Source: an uncultured Pseudobutyrivibrio sp. (GTDB lineage: Bacteria; Bacillota; Clostridia; Lachnospirales; Lachnospiraceae). From it: DNA of 33,995 bases. The DNA is taken from contig CAMEWP010000005.1 in NCBI GenBank assembly GCA_945946605.1, positions 1-33,995 of the forward strand, written 5' to 3'. Both the position numbers and the translations under genes were made by a program. Below the pieces are notes generated by a model. It was given only the letters and a program-made list of their open reading frames with translations. It was not told the origin of the DNA and made no database searches. Numbering within the stretch: the first letter of the stretch is position 1; each line of letters opens with the position of its first letter. Shown here piece by piece: positions 1 to 7,873 of this stretch.

Positions 1-69
1 CGCATTGTTGTTTTTGGCCGGACACCGCAGGACACCCGCAAACACAGAATCAGACACCGTGAAGAATGA
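1..69 (+). CDS. possible 3' end of an upstream gene
   Basis: The first frame is open from base 1 to a TGA at 67-69 and would encode a basic, Arg/His-rich tail of 22 residues. It would end 17 bases before the next start codon. A second frame is also open here, so this is only a guess that a truncated gene enters the window. I do not recognise the peptide. Confidence 0.2.
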   Translation, partial: RIVVFGRTPQDTRKHRIRHREE

Positions 70-86
70 TGACAGGAGGAATACCC

Positions 87-938
87 ATGAAGTTAACCAT
101 GCTTGGCACAGGAAATGCCACAGTTACAAAATGTTATAATACATGTTTTCTGCTGACAGAGGAGAACATAGAGAGCACAGAAAACGCAGAATATGCAGAG
201 AATGACAATGTTGGAAGCCGCACCCTGCTGGTGGACGGCGGCGGTGGAAATGAAATTCTTTCCCGTCTGGAGAAGGCCGGTGTGCAGCTGTCAGATCTGC
301 ATGATATTTTTGTGACCCACAAACACATCGATCATCTGTTGGGAATTATCTGGCTGATCCGGATGGTGTGTCAGCAGATGGGTCAGGGAAAATATCAGGG
401 GGAACTGCGGATCTATGCACATGAAGAGGTGACAGCATTGCTTCGACAGATGGCAGACCAGCTTCTTACCAAAAAACAGACAAAATATATCGGTGACCGG
501 CTGCATCTGATAACCGTGGAAGATGGGGAAGAAAAAAACCTGCTGGGTCACAAAGTAACCTTCTTTGATATCCATTCCACCAAGGCAAAGCAGTTTGGAT
601 TTACCATGGAATTGGATGAGTGTGAGAAATTGACCTGTTGCGGAGATGAACCCTGCAGTGAAAGCTGCTATGAATATGCAAGGGGAAGCAAGTGGCTTCT
701 TCACGAAGCCTTTTGCCTGGATGAGCAGAAGGATATTTTTCATCCCTATGAGAAACATCATTCCACAGTAAAGGATGCCTGCCGTCTGGCAGAGGAACTG
801 GGGGTGCAGAATCTGGTGCTGTATCACACGGAAGATAAGGATATGCTGCACAGAAAGGAACGCTACACCAGAGAGGGACAGCCATTCTTTACCGGGAACC
901 TGTATGTGCCGGAGGATATGGAAAGCCTTGTGTTATAA
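87..938 (+). CDS. MBL-fold metallo-hydrolase (RNase Z-like)
   Basis: The 283-residue product has the metallo-beta-lactamase signature H78-x-H80-x-D82-H83 in the context THKHIDH, preceded by the glycine-rich LVDGGGG strand. Further candidate metal ligands follow in HEAFC and LYHTED. The layout is that of the RNase Z/arylsulfatase-like branch, so it probably is a cytoplasmic phosphodiesterase or hydrolase with two zinc ions; the substrate cannot be read from sequence. A cysteine-rich insertion (CCGDEPCSESC, around residues 184-194) is unusual and could bind another metal. The start at 87 is chosen over the in-frame ATGs at 66 and 69 because AGGAGGA sits at 74-80 with six bases of spacing, and the family begins MKLTMLGTG. 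It converges on the glycerate kinase gene and the two stop codons overlap by six bases. Confidence 0.85.
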   Translation: MKLTMLGTGNATVTKCYNTCFLLTEENIESTENAEYAENDNVGSRTLLVDGGGGNEILSRLEKAGVQLSDLHDIFVTHKHIDHLLGIIWLIRMVCQQMGQGKYQGELRIYAHEEVTALLRQMADQLLTKKQTKYIGDRLHLITVEDGEEKNLLGHKVTFFDIHSTKAKQFGFTMELDECEKLTCCGDEPCSESCYEYARGSKWLLHEAFCLDEQKDIFHPYEKHHSTVKDACRLAEELGVQNLVLYHTEDKDMLHRKERYTREGQPFFTGNLYVPEDMESLVL

Positions 939-2177
939 GGCCTCCCCTTTGATCAGCAACACAGCAACATCATTGACATTTGTGCCGGTAGGGCCTGTAA
1001 TGATCAGGCCTCCGGCCTTTTTTAGTGCATGGTAGGCATCATTGTCAGACAGTACGGAAGGGATGGAAATTCCCATGCCCCGAAGAGTGGCTGCGGTGTC
1101 CGTGTCCACATATCCGCCGGCGGCATCTGTGGGGCCGTCTGTTCCATCGGATCCAATGGAAAACAGAGCTGTCTGTTCTAGGCCTTCTAACTGGGCAGCG
1201 GCAGAAAGGGCCAGTTCCTGATTGCGTCCTCCCAGACCTTTTCCGGTAAGATGGACTACCGTTTCACCCCCTGCGATAAAGGCCAGATTTCGGCTGGTGC
1301 CGGCCTGGGAACGGGCAATGGAGCCAAGGAAGGCGCCGGCTTCTTTTGCCTGGCAGTTCAGCTGGTCTGTCAGGAAAACAGGCTCATATCCCAGGAAACG
1401 GCATTCCTTTTCCGCAGCCCGGCAGAGTTCCCGTACACTGCCGATGATTTTGGATGTTACATTGGGAAGATCTTTAGGGGTCTCTTTGTTCAGACATTCC
1501 ATGGCCTGGGGACTTAAGGTAAGCTGATATTTTTCTGCAATGGCCAGTGCATCGGCACAGGAAGAGTGATCCGGGGCAGCCGGGCCGGAGGCGATCATAT
1601 CCAGAGGATCCCCCAGTACATCCGACAAAATGATACTGAACACGGAGGCGGGAGCACACCACTGGCCGAATCGTCCGCCCTTGACACCGGAAAGGCGCTT
1701 GCGGATGGTGTTGATCTCCACAATGTCAGCGCCGCAGGCCAGCAGCTGGCCGGTAATGTCTTCCATTTCTTCTGTAGGGATCAAAGGTTTTTCAAACAGT
1801 GCACTTCCACCCCCGGAGAGAAGGAACAGCACGGTATCCTCCGGCTTCAGATCGGCGGTAAGATCTAACACAGCCTGAGTGCCCAGATAGCTGTTGGTAT
1901 CGGGAACGGGGTGGCCGGCTTCATAGCAGGTAACACCGGGGATCTCTCCCATAATGTGATGGTACTTGGTTACTACAATGCCCCCGGTGATGGGCTGCTT
2001 CATACATTTTACTGCGGCGTCGGCCATCTGCCAGGCTGCTTTTCCCACAGCCACCAGATAAATGTTTCCGGAAAATGTCTGATCCTGCAGGCATCTGCGG
2101 ACTGCCTCATCCGGCTTGACAGCAGTGATGGCTTTTTCTATGATGCGATCTGCATCCTGTCGTAATTTTGTATTCAT
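933..2177 (-). CDS. glycerate 2-kinase, MOFRL family (GckA/TtuD-like)
   Basis: 414 residues, the usual length for the DUF4147-MOFRL family, which phosphorylates D-glycerate to 2-phospho-D-glycerate (older name hydroxypyruvate reductase TtuD). Visible family motifs: VGKAAW with K46, GHPVPD at 88-93, the glycine loop SGGGSAL at 121-127, IRKRLSGVKGGR at 158-169, GGRNQE at 316-321 and SDGTDGPTDAAG at 343-354 in the C-terminal MOFRL domain. TCCTCC-complement (AGGAGG) lies just upstream of the start. It follows the AraC regulator gene by 18 bases and is almost certainly co-transcribed with it. Tartronate semialdehyde reductase on the opposite strand makes D-glycerate, so this kinase is the logical last step delivering carbon to lower glycolysis. 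Confidence 0.92.
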   Translation of the reverse strand: MNTKLRQDADRIIEKAITAVKPDEAVRRCLQDQTFSGNIYLVAVGKAAWQMADAAVKCMKQPITGGIVVTKYHHIMGEIPGVTCYEAGHPVPDTNSYLGTQAVLDLTADLKPEDTVLFLLSGGGSALFEKPLIPTEEMEDITGQLLACGADIVEINTIRKRLSGVKGGRFGQWCAPASVFSIILSDVLGDPLDMIASGPAAPDHSSCADALAIAEKYQLTLSPQAMECLNKETPKDLPNVTSKIIGSVRELCRAAEKECRFLGYEPVFLTDQLNCQAKEAGAFLGSIARSQAGTSRNLAFIAGGETVVHLTGKGLGGRNQELALSAAAQLEGLEQTALFSIGSDGTDGPTDAAGGYVDTDTAATLRGMGISIPSVLSDNDAYHALKKAGGLIITGPTGTNVNDVAVLLIKGEAL

Positions 2178-2195
2178 AAAAATCTTCCTCCTAAA

Positions 2196-3404
2196 TTATA
2201 TGATCCCGTAATTCTTTCGGTATTCACTGGGTGGCATACCGGTCTTTTTGTGGAACACGCTGGTAAAATATCCGCTGGAACCAAAGTGCAGCTGGCTGGC
2301 AATGTCCTCTACCGTGTTTTCTGTGGTTCGGAGAAGAAACTGGGCCCGCTGGATCTTGATGTCCTGCATATATTCCACCAAAGTACATCCCATTTCCTGA
2401 CGAAACTTCCGGGATAGGTGATAAACAGAATAACCCACACGGTTTGCAAGATATTCCAAAGTAAGCTTCTCCTCCGGGTGATTGTTGATATATTCGCAGC
2501 AAAGCTGGATCTGTTTGGAACACTGCCGGTATTTTTGCATGCTGTTGACCCGCTGGATGTACTCTGTCAGCATCTCATTGCTCAGCAGAGTCAGCTCATG
2601 CATGGAGGTACATCTTTTGATCCGCCGGCGGTATTCGCCACTTAAGGCAAAGGATGTCTTCCGGGGTACACCGCCTTCCACCGCCGCCCTGGAAACCAGG
2701 GAGAGAAGCATATTGATATTCTGCCTTCCGGCGTCTATATTTCGCCGGTCTTCTTCCGAAACCAGAGTAGCCTGCTGGTTAAATTTTTCCAGAAGACCGG
2801 ACAGGTTCATATCTCCCCGCTTTACTTTTTCTAACAGTTCGTCCTCAATCTGCCAGTTGGTGTTGGTACGCTGCAGCTGGTCTGTTTCCACGCTGCGGTC
2901 CTTGTTCCAGCCGGATGTATAACGGAGATGGATGTCTCCTTCCGATATGGGCTGCTGGTGTACCGCCTGATGGAGCATGAGGGCCAGCCGGGTAGCCTCA
3001 TTGGCATTGATGGCGGGCAGCGCAGAAAAGGAATCCTGCAGGATCTGACACATATTTTCCGAAAAATGATGCCCTTTTAAGATGTCGGCATAACTGGCAG
3101 GATCATTGTAACTGTTAAAAAATGGCCCTTTGATGTAAATGGTAGAAAAATCCTTCTCAAAAACAGCGATCCAGCAGAGGGCAGCCTCTTCCATGTAAAC
3201 AAGAGGCGTTGGGGAGGACATCATCTGTTTCTCCAGGGCACTGCGTATACCACTTTCTGTTAACAGTGTGCTGTAGAGGGATTCGTGGGGACAATTGCTT
3301 GAGATCACCCGAAAGTCCTCATCAAACCGCCAGTCCCAGATGGGATAGCAGCTGCCTGTCAGTTGTTCATAGGCTTCTAAAAGCTGTTCCTTTTCCAGCA
3401 TCAT
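2196..3404 (-). CDS. AraC-family transcriptional regulator
   Basis: 402 residues. The C-terminal 100 residues (about 300-402) form a two-helix-turn-helix AraC DNA-binding domain: CEYINNHPEEKLTLEYLANR, then YHLSRKFRQEMGCTLVEYMQ and the second HTH ending in FHKKTGMPPSEYRK. The N-terminal 290 residues match no domain I can name; they are presumably the effector-sensing part. The gene sits between the divergent catabolic operon (from 3659) and the glycerate kinase gene that it precedes in the same transcript, so it is expected to activate the divergent operon in response to the island's substrate or an intermediate. Two consecutive ATGs (3404 and 3401) are possible starts; GGATGGTGAG precedes them. 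Confidence 0.9.
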   Translation of the reverse strand: MMLEKEQLLEAYEQLTGSCYPIWDWRFDEDFRVISSNCPHESLYSTLLTESGIRSALEKQMMSSPTPLVYMEEAALCWIAVFEKDFSTIYIKGPFFNSYNDPASYADILKGHHFSENMCQILQDSFSALPAINANEATRLALMLHQAVHQQPISEGDIHLRYTSGWNKDRSVETDQLQRTNTNWQIEDELLEKVKRGDMNLSGLLEKFNQQATLVSEEDRRNIDAGRQNINMLLSLVSRAAVEGGVPRKTSFALSGEYRRRIKRCTSMHELTLLSNEMLTEYIQRVNSMQKYRQCSKQIQLCCEYINNHPEEKLTLEYLANRVGYSVYHLSRKFRQEMGCTLVEYMQDIKIQRAQFLLRTTENTVEDIASQLHFGSSGYFTSVFHKKTGMPPSEYRKNYGII

Positions 3405-3658
3405 CTCACCATCCTTTCCTGGTTTTCTTAGATTTCTTAATTTTTTTCACTTTCCTGGATTCTTTGTAATTTACCCTCATTATAGTATAAAAAAATCTGC
3501 CTGAATATAAAAATATTGCTATAATTTATGAAAAATTGTTGTATTGAGATAAGATGGCAAAATATGAGAAATAACAGCAAATAATCGTTATATATATTCG
3601 GAACAGATGAAATATAATCAACGGGAACAGAACGAGAAAGGAAAAGGAGGTTTGCAAT
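3405..3658. promoter_or_regulatory. divergent control region of the catabolic island
   Basis: An AT-rich 254-base gap between the AraC gene and the plus-strand operon. On the minus strand a TATAAT lies at about 3479-3484 with no good -35. On the plus strand TATAAT occurs near 3519 and at 3613-3618, again without a convincing -35, as expected for an activator-dependent promoter. GAAAGGAAAAGGAGG precedes the start at 3659. No clear direct-repeat AraC site could be defined by eye. Confidence 0.45.
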
Positions 3659-4894
3659 ATGCCTGAAATAAAAAAAGTAGTGTCGACACTGATGTATCCG
3701 GCTGATCGCTTGGAAGAAGTGAAGGCTCTTTTTGAAGGAAGCGAATTTGTTCAGGTAAATTACAGTGACAGTGAGACACTGGTTTCTGAATTAAAGGATG
3801 CAGATGTGGCAATCCTTCCCATGGATGTGGATGAACGATTCCTGGGAGAGAATAAGCTGAAGTGGATCCACTGTGACCATGCAGGACTGAACAATTCCGC
3901 CAAGCCGGAAATTTTTGAGCGCGGCATCATTCTTACCGGTGCAGCAGGGCGTTCCGCTCCGGTTCTGGCAGAACACTGTGTCTACTTCATGCTGAATGCA
4001 TGTTATCACACCAGGGAACTGATCCATGCCCAGGAAGAATGCAGATGGGGCGTGGAAGGAATGGAACAGTGGAAGGGCCTTTATGGCAGGACCGCGGGCA
4101 TCATCGGAATGGGTAATAACGGCAAAATGCTATCAGAGAGACTCCATGCATTTGGAATGAAGCTCATCACCTATGACCGGTATGATATTGAGGGCTTTGA
4201 TTATATTAATCAGAAACTCTGCGGCAACAAGGGGGATTCCATTGATCCTTTGTTGGAACAGTCGGATTTTATTATCCTTTGTGTGGCTTTGAATGATGAT
4301 ACTTATCACATGCTGAATAAGGCGGCTTTTGACAAGATGAAGGACGGTGTGGTGATCGTAAATATGAGCCGGGGACCGCTGATCGCAACAGAGGATCTCA
4401 TTGATGCATTAAACAGCGGAAAAGTGGGATGCGCCGGTCTGGATGTATTTGAGGAGGAACCCCCTCTTCCGGAGAATCCTCTCTGGCATATGCCAAATGT
4501 TTATATCACACCCCATACCACACCTCAGGTGCCGGACCGCACAGGACGAAGCATTGAGATCCTGAAGGAAAATGTCCGTCGTTACCGTGCCGGTGAGCCC
4601 ATGATCAACCAGATGCATCAGGCTGATGTTTATAAGGCAAAAGGGGAAGTGGAAAAACCGGAGGGACCCTTTGGAGTGGACGATAAAGTGGCTGCGATCC
4701 TTACAGATGATGCTTCCACGGAAACCCTTTTGGACATTATGGAAGAATGTGGCAAGCAGCGCCAGCCCAAAGGTGCACTGCATATGGTATCCAAATACAA
4801 AGTACGCCAGCTGTTTCAGTTGATGAAACTGCCTGTGACGGAAGAGCAGATGGCGGAATTTGATGTGAGACTGAAGGAAAGTTTCGGAAAGTAA
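3659..4894 (+). CDS. D-isomer-specific 2-hydroxyacid dehydrogenase with C-terminal extension
   Basis: 411 residues. A Rossmann NAD-binding motif G150-M-G-N-N-G155 and the family catalytic triad R238 (MSRGP), E267 (FEEEP) and H286 (ITPHTT) are all present, so it should be an active NAD(P)-dependent oxidoreductase acting on a D-2-hydroxyacid or 2-ketoacid such as glycerate/hydroxypyruvate or phosphoglycerate. Ordinary family members end near residue 320; this one carries about 90 more residues that do not look like an ACT domain. First gene of the plus-strand operon, with AAAAGGAGG at 3644-3652. In context it may interconvert glycerate and hydroxypyruvate or oxidise a sugar acid; the substrate is inference. 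It is annotated easily as SerA, but the context argues against serine biosynthesis. Confidence 0.85.
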   Translation: MPEIKKVVSTLMYPADRLEEVKALFEGSEFVQVNYSDSETLVSELKDADVAILPMDVDERFLGENKLKWIHCDHAGLNNSAKPEIFERGIILTGAAGRSAPVLAEHCVYFMLNACYHTRELIHAQEECRWGVEGMEQWKGLYGRTAGIIGMGNNGKMLSERLHAFGMKLITYDRYDIEGFDYINQKLCGNKGDSIDPLLEQSDFIILCVALNDDTYHMLNKAAFDKMKDGVVIVNMSRGPLIATEDLIDALNSGKVGCAGLDVFEEEPPLPENPLWHMPNVYITPHTTPQVPDRTGRSIEILKENVRRYRAGEPMINQMHQADVYKAKGEVEKPEGPFGVDDKVAAILTDDASTETLLDIMEECGKQRQPKGALHMVSKYKVRQLFQLMKLPVTEEQMAEFDVRLKESFGK

Positions 4895-4917
4895 GAAAAG
4901 AGAAAGGATACAAAAAA

Positions 4918-6927
4918 ATGAGCAAATGGTGGGAACATTACCCATGGCGGAATATCCAGACCAATCTGCGGCAGATTGACATGATGGATATTGACGCAAA
5001 AGAATATGTGGCCCAGTTAAAAGATCTGGGTGCCACCGTTACCCTGCTGAACGCGGCGGGAATCATTGCCAGTTACGACACAGAACTGGATTTTCAGCCC
5101 AAAAGTGAGTATCTGCAGGGAAGTTCTCTGGCGGAAATTGTGGAGGAGTGTCATAAGGCAGGAATCAAAGTGTTCTGCCGCACCGATTTTTCCAAGATCC
5201 GCAGAGAGGTATATGAAAAACATCCGGAGTGGGCATTCCGCACGGCAAAAGGGGAGATCGTGGATTATAACGGCGATATTTCCACCTGCCCCAACGGAGA
5301 TTATCAGAAAGTCTATATGCATAAAATCCTGCGGGAAGTGCTGACAAAGATTCCCTTTGATGGGGTTTTCTGTAACATGAGCGGATTTTTGGTAACGGAT
5401 TATGACATGAATTATTACGGCATCTGTCATTGTGACAGCTGCAAGCGCATGTTCAGGGAAAGATTCGGGGAGGAACTGCCGGAAACCATGCAGCCGGGAA
5501 ATCCTTCCATGATGAAATACATGGCCTTCAAAAAGCAGTGTGAGAAGGAACATGAGGAAAGAGTTCGCGCTACCGTGCGGGATATCAATCCTCAGATTGC
5601 CGTAAACGGTCTGGATTACATCCGCAGCGAATCCAACACGGATATCAAGCGGCCGGCCTGGCCTTACAGTGCATCTTCCAATGCAAGGAAGGACAGTGGT
5701 CCGGCAAGACTTCGTGTGGCGGACAACAATTCCGTGGATTTTATCGGTTTTCAGTATCGTCACATCAGCGTTTCCCCGGAACTGATGGAGCTGCGTCAGT
5801 GGCAGAACCTGGCCAATTCCGGAAATGTCAGTGTCTATATTATGGGACACCTGGGAAATCACAAGGATATGTCCTGGTATGAAGGAACAAAGCGTGTCTT
5901 TGATTTCCATAAGGCCCATGAAGATCTCTATACTTCCATGCGATCCGATGCAAAGGTGGCACTGGTGCGCAACAGCGGACTGGAGATGGATAAGGAAGGA
6001 CAGGGCTGGGTACGGGTGCTGACCCAGAGCCATATCCCCTTTGATGAGATCTATGTGGACGAGATGGATCAGCCGGATCGCCTGGAAGGAAAGGAAGTGC
6101 TGATCCTTGGAAACATTTCCCTGATGTCAGATGAGGAAGCAGCCCGGATCGACGCTTTTGTGGAACAGGGCGGTAAAGTTATTGTTACGGCTTCCACCGG
6201 TATGATGGATGAAAATTATACACCCCGCAGGGGCTTTGCCCTGAAATGCTTGGGCGTTTCGGTTACGGGAAGAAAGAATGGAATGAAATCTACCATGTTT
6301 GAGCTGGGAGAAGGGGAGGAACGCTTTTTCCCCAGAACGGCATCGGCCCATTATGTTGCACCGGGTGCATCCATGATCGAGATCAAAGCCAGGGAAGGAA
6401 CTCAGTCGTACTTCCATGTGATCCCGGAGCATCCCTTCGGACCGCCGGAGCGGTGCTATTTCACGGAAGTGGGAACCATGCCGGCAGTGGTGAAGGCTGC
6501 ATACGGCGCAGGGGAGAGCATTTACATCCCGTTTGCCGCAGCAGACTTCTATGCAAAGGAAGGATATCAGAATTCCCTTTCCTTCCTGCAGGATGTGTTG
6601 TTTGAAATCTGCGGTATCACCGAGATCGCACCGGAACTGTCACCTATGGTGGAGATCAACATCTGCAGGACCAAGGAGGAAAAGATCCTTCAGTTTGTAA
6701 ATACCAGCGGATGTTTTGCCAATCATTATGTGGCGCCTCTTCCAATTTACGGATTAGAGGTCCGGATAGATGAGTGGCTGGATGAAAGTGTGGATAACGA
6801 CGGTGAACTTCAGGCGAAAACATTAAACGGCGGAACCGTGGAACTGGAGCGTCGGGGGAGTGAGATCTGGGCAAAGTTGGATCGACTGGACCATTATGAT
6901 GCCATCGTATTGTCATCGCAAAAATAA
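4918..6927 (+). CDS. putative glycoside hydrolase (GHL6-like barrel plus beta-galactosidase trimerisation-like domain)
   Basis: 669 residues without signal peptide or membrane segment, so cytoplasmic. Residues 1 to about 330 resemble the TIM-barrel of proteins annotated as hypothetical glycosyl hydrolase 6 / alpha-amylase-like: WRNIQTNLRQIDMMDIDA, repeated strand motifs, FDGVFCNMSGF near 145-155 and the C170-x-C172-x2-C175 motif (CHCDSCKRMF) often seen in these proteins. Residues about 340-450 (KVALVRNSGLEM, VLILGNISLMSDEEAARID, GGKVIVTASTG) resemble the glutamine-amidotransferase-like trimerisation domain of GH42 enzymes. The C-terminal 200 residues look beta-rich. Activity and substrate are unknown; acidic catalytic residues cannot be assigned by eye. 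It lies 23 bases after the dehydrogenase gene and 43 before garR, in one operon, suggesting intracellular cleavage of an imported glycoside. Confidence 0.65.
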   Translation: MSKWWEHYPWRNIQTNLRQIDMMDIDAKEYVAQLKDLGATVTLLNAAGIIASYDTELDFQPKSEYLQGSSLAEIVEECHKAGIKVFCRTDFSKIRREVYEKHPEWAFRTAKGEIVDYNGDISTCPNGDYQKVYMHKILREVLTKIPFDGVFCNMSGFLVTDYDMNYYGICHCDSCKRMFRERFGEELPETMQPGNPSMMKYMAFKKQCEKEHEERVRATVRDINPQIAVNGLDYIRSESNTDIKRPAWPYSASSNARKDSGPARLRVADNNSVDFIGFQYRHISVSPELMELRQWQNLANSGNVSVYIMGHLGNHKDMSWYEGTKRVFDFHKAHEDLYTSMRSDAKVALVRNSGLEMDKEGQGWVRVLTQSHIPFDEIYVDEMDQPDRLEGKEVLILGNISLMSDEEAARIDAFVEQGGKVIVTASTGMMDENYTPRRGFALKCLGVSVTGRKNGMKSTMFELGEGEERFFPRTASAHYVAPGASMIEIKAREGTQSYFHVIPEHPFGPPERCYFTEVGTMPAVVKAAYGAGESIYIPFAAADFYAKEGYQNSLSFLQDVLFEICGITEIAPELSPMVEINICRTKEEKILQFVNTSGCFANHYVAPLPIYGLEVRIDEWLDESVDNDGELQAKTLNGGTVELERRGSEIWAKLDRLDHYDAIVLSSQK

Positions 6928-6970
6928 CAGAAAAAATAAGGTAAAAGAGAGATAAAGGAGGAAATCTAAT

Positions 6971-7852
6971 ATGAAAATCGGATTTATCGGACTTGGAATT
7001 ATGGGAAAACCCATGTCAAAGAATCTTCTGAAGGCAGGCCATGAACTGATGGTTTCTGATCTGAATCAGAGTGCAGTGGATGAAGTGGTGGCAGCAGGAG
7101 CAGTGGCAGCAGACAACAATACCATCGCAGCAGAATGTGATATGGTGATCACCATGCTTCCCAACTCTCCCCAGGTAAAGGAAGTTGTCTGTGGAGATAA
7201 GGGATTTTTACCCAGTGCAAAAGAGGGACTGATCCTCATCGATATGAGCTCCATTGCACCTCTGGCATCCCAGGAAGTGGCAAAGGCCTGCGAAGAGAAA
7301 GGTGTCCGTATGTTGGAGGCACCGGTCAGCGGTGGAGAACCTAAGGCCATTGACGGTACACTTTCCATTATGTGCGGAGGCGACGAGGCACTGTTTGAGG
7401 AATGTGTTACTGTATTAAAAGTCATGGGATCGGATGTGGTTTACTGCGGAGCATCAGGTGCCGGAAATACCACAAAACTGGCAAATCAGATCATTGTAGC
7501 AGCCAACATCGCAGCTGTTTCCGAAGGATTTATGCTGGCAAAGAAAGCCGGAGTGGATCCCAACAAAGTATATGCAGCAATCCGGGGAGGCTTAGCAGGA
7601 AGCACCGTTATGGATGCAAAGGGTACCATGATGCTGGCAAATAACACCAAGCCTGGATTTAAGATCGATCTGCATATCAAAGATCTGAATAACGCAGTTG
7701 ACACTGGCCATGCTGTGGGAGCGCCGCTTCCCATGACAGCAGTTGTGATGGAGATGCTGCAGAATCTCCATGCAGACGGTATGGGACAGTGTGACCATAG
7801 CGCCATTGCCAAATATTATGAGAAGATGGCAAATGAGCACTTATATGACTAA
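6971..7852 (+). CDS. garR: 2-hydroxy-3-oxopropionate (tartronate semialdehyde) reductase
   Basis: 293 residues, standard for the beta-hydroxyacid dehydrogenase family. The N-terminal GFIGLGIMGKPM (residues 4-15) binds NAD(P), APVSGGEPKA (117-126) is the substrate-binding motif, and K169 in GNTTKLANQ is the catalytic lysine. GarR-type enzymes reduce tartronate semialdehyde to D-glycerate. A D-glycerate 2-kinase gene in the same island supports that assignment over 3-hydroxyisobutyrate dehydrogenase. A sulfolactaldehyde reductase (YihU-like) would be the alternative in the same family. AAAGGAGGAAATCTAAT precedes the ATG. It lies between the glycosidase-like gene and the transporter gene. Confidence 0.88.
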   Translation: MKIGFIGLGIMGKPMSKNLLKAGHELMVSDLNQSAVDEVVAAGAVAADNNTIAAECDMVITMLPNSPQVKEVVCGDKGFLPSAKEGLILIDMSSIAPLASQEVAKACEEKGVRMLEAPVSGGEPKAIDGTLSIMCGGDEALFEECVTVLKVMGSDVVYCGASGAGNTTKLANQIIVAANIAAVSEGFMLAKKAGVDPNKVYAAIRGGLAGSTVMDAKGTMMLANNTKPGFKIDLHIKDLNNAVDTGHAVGAPLPMTAVVMEMLQNLHADGMGQCDHSAIAKYYEKMANEHLYD

Positions 7853-7873
7853 GGAACAAAGGGGGAAGGGAGA

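Noticed and set aside
3659-4894. SerA of serine biosynthesis
   Set aside because: The core fits the family, but there is no ACT domain and no serC or serB; the operon partners are catabolic.
5017-6033. 338-codon minus-strand open frame inside the glycosidase-like gene
   Set aside because: Shadow of the plus-strand gene, which has operon context and a ribosome binding site; the minus product has no recognisable motif.
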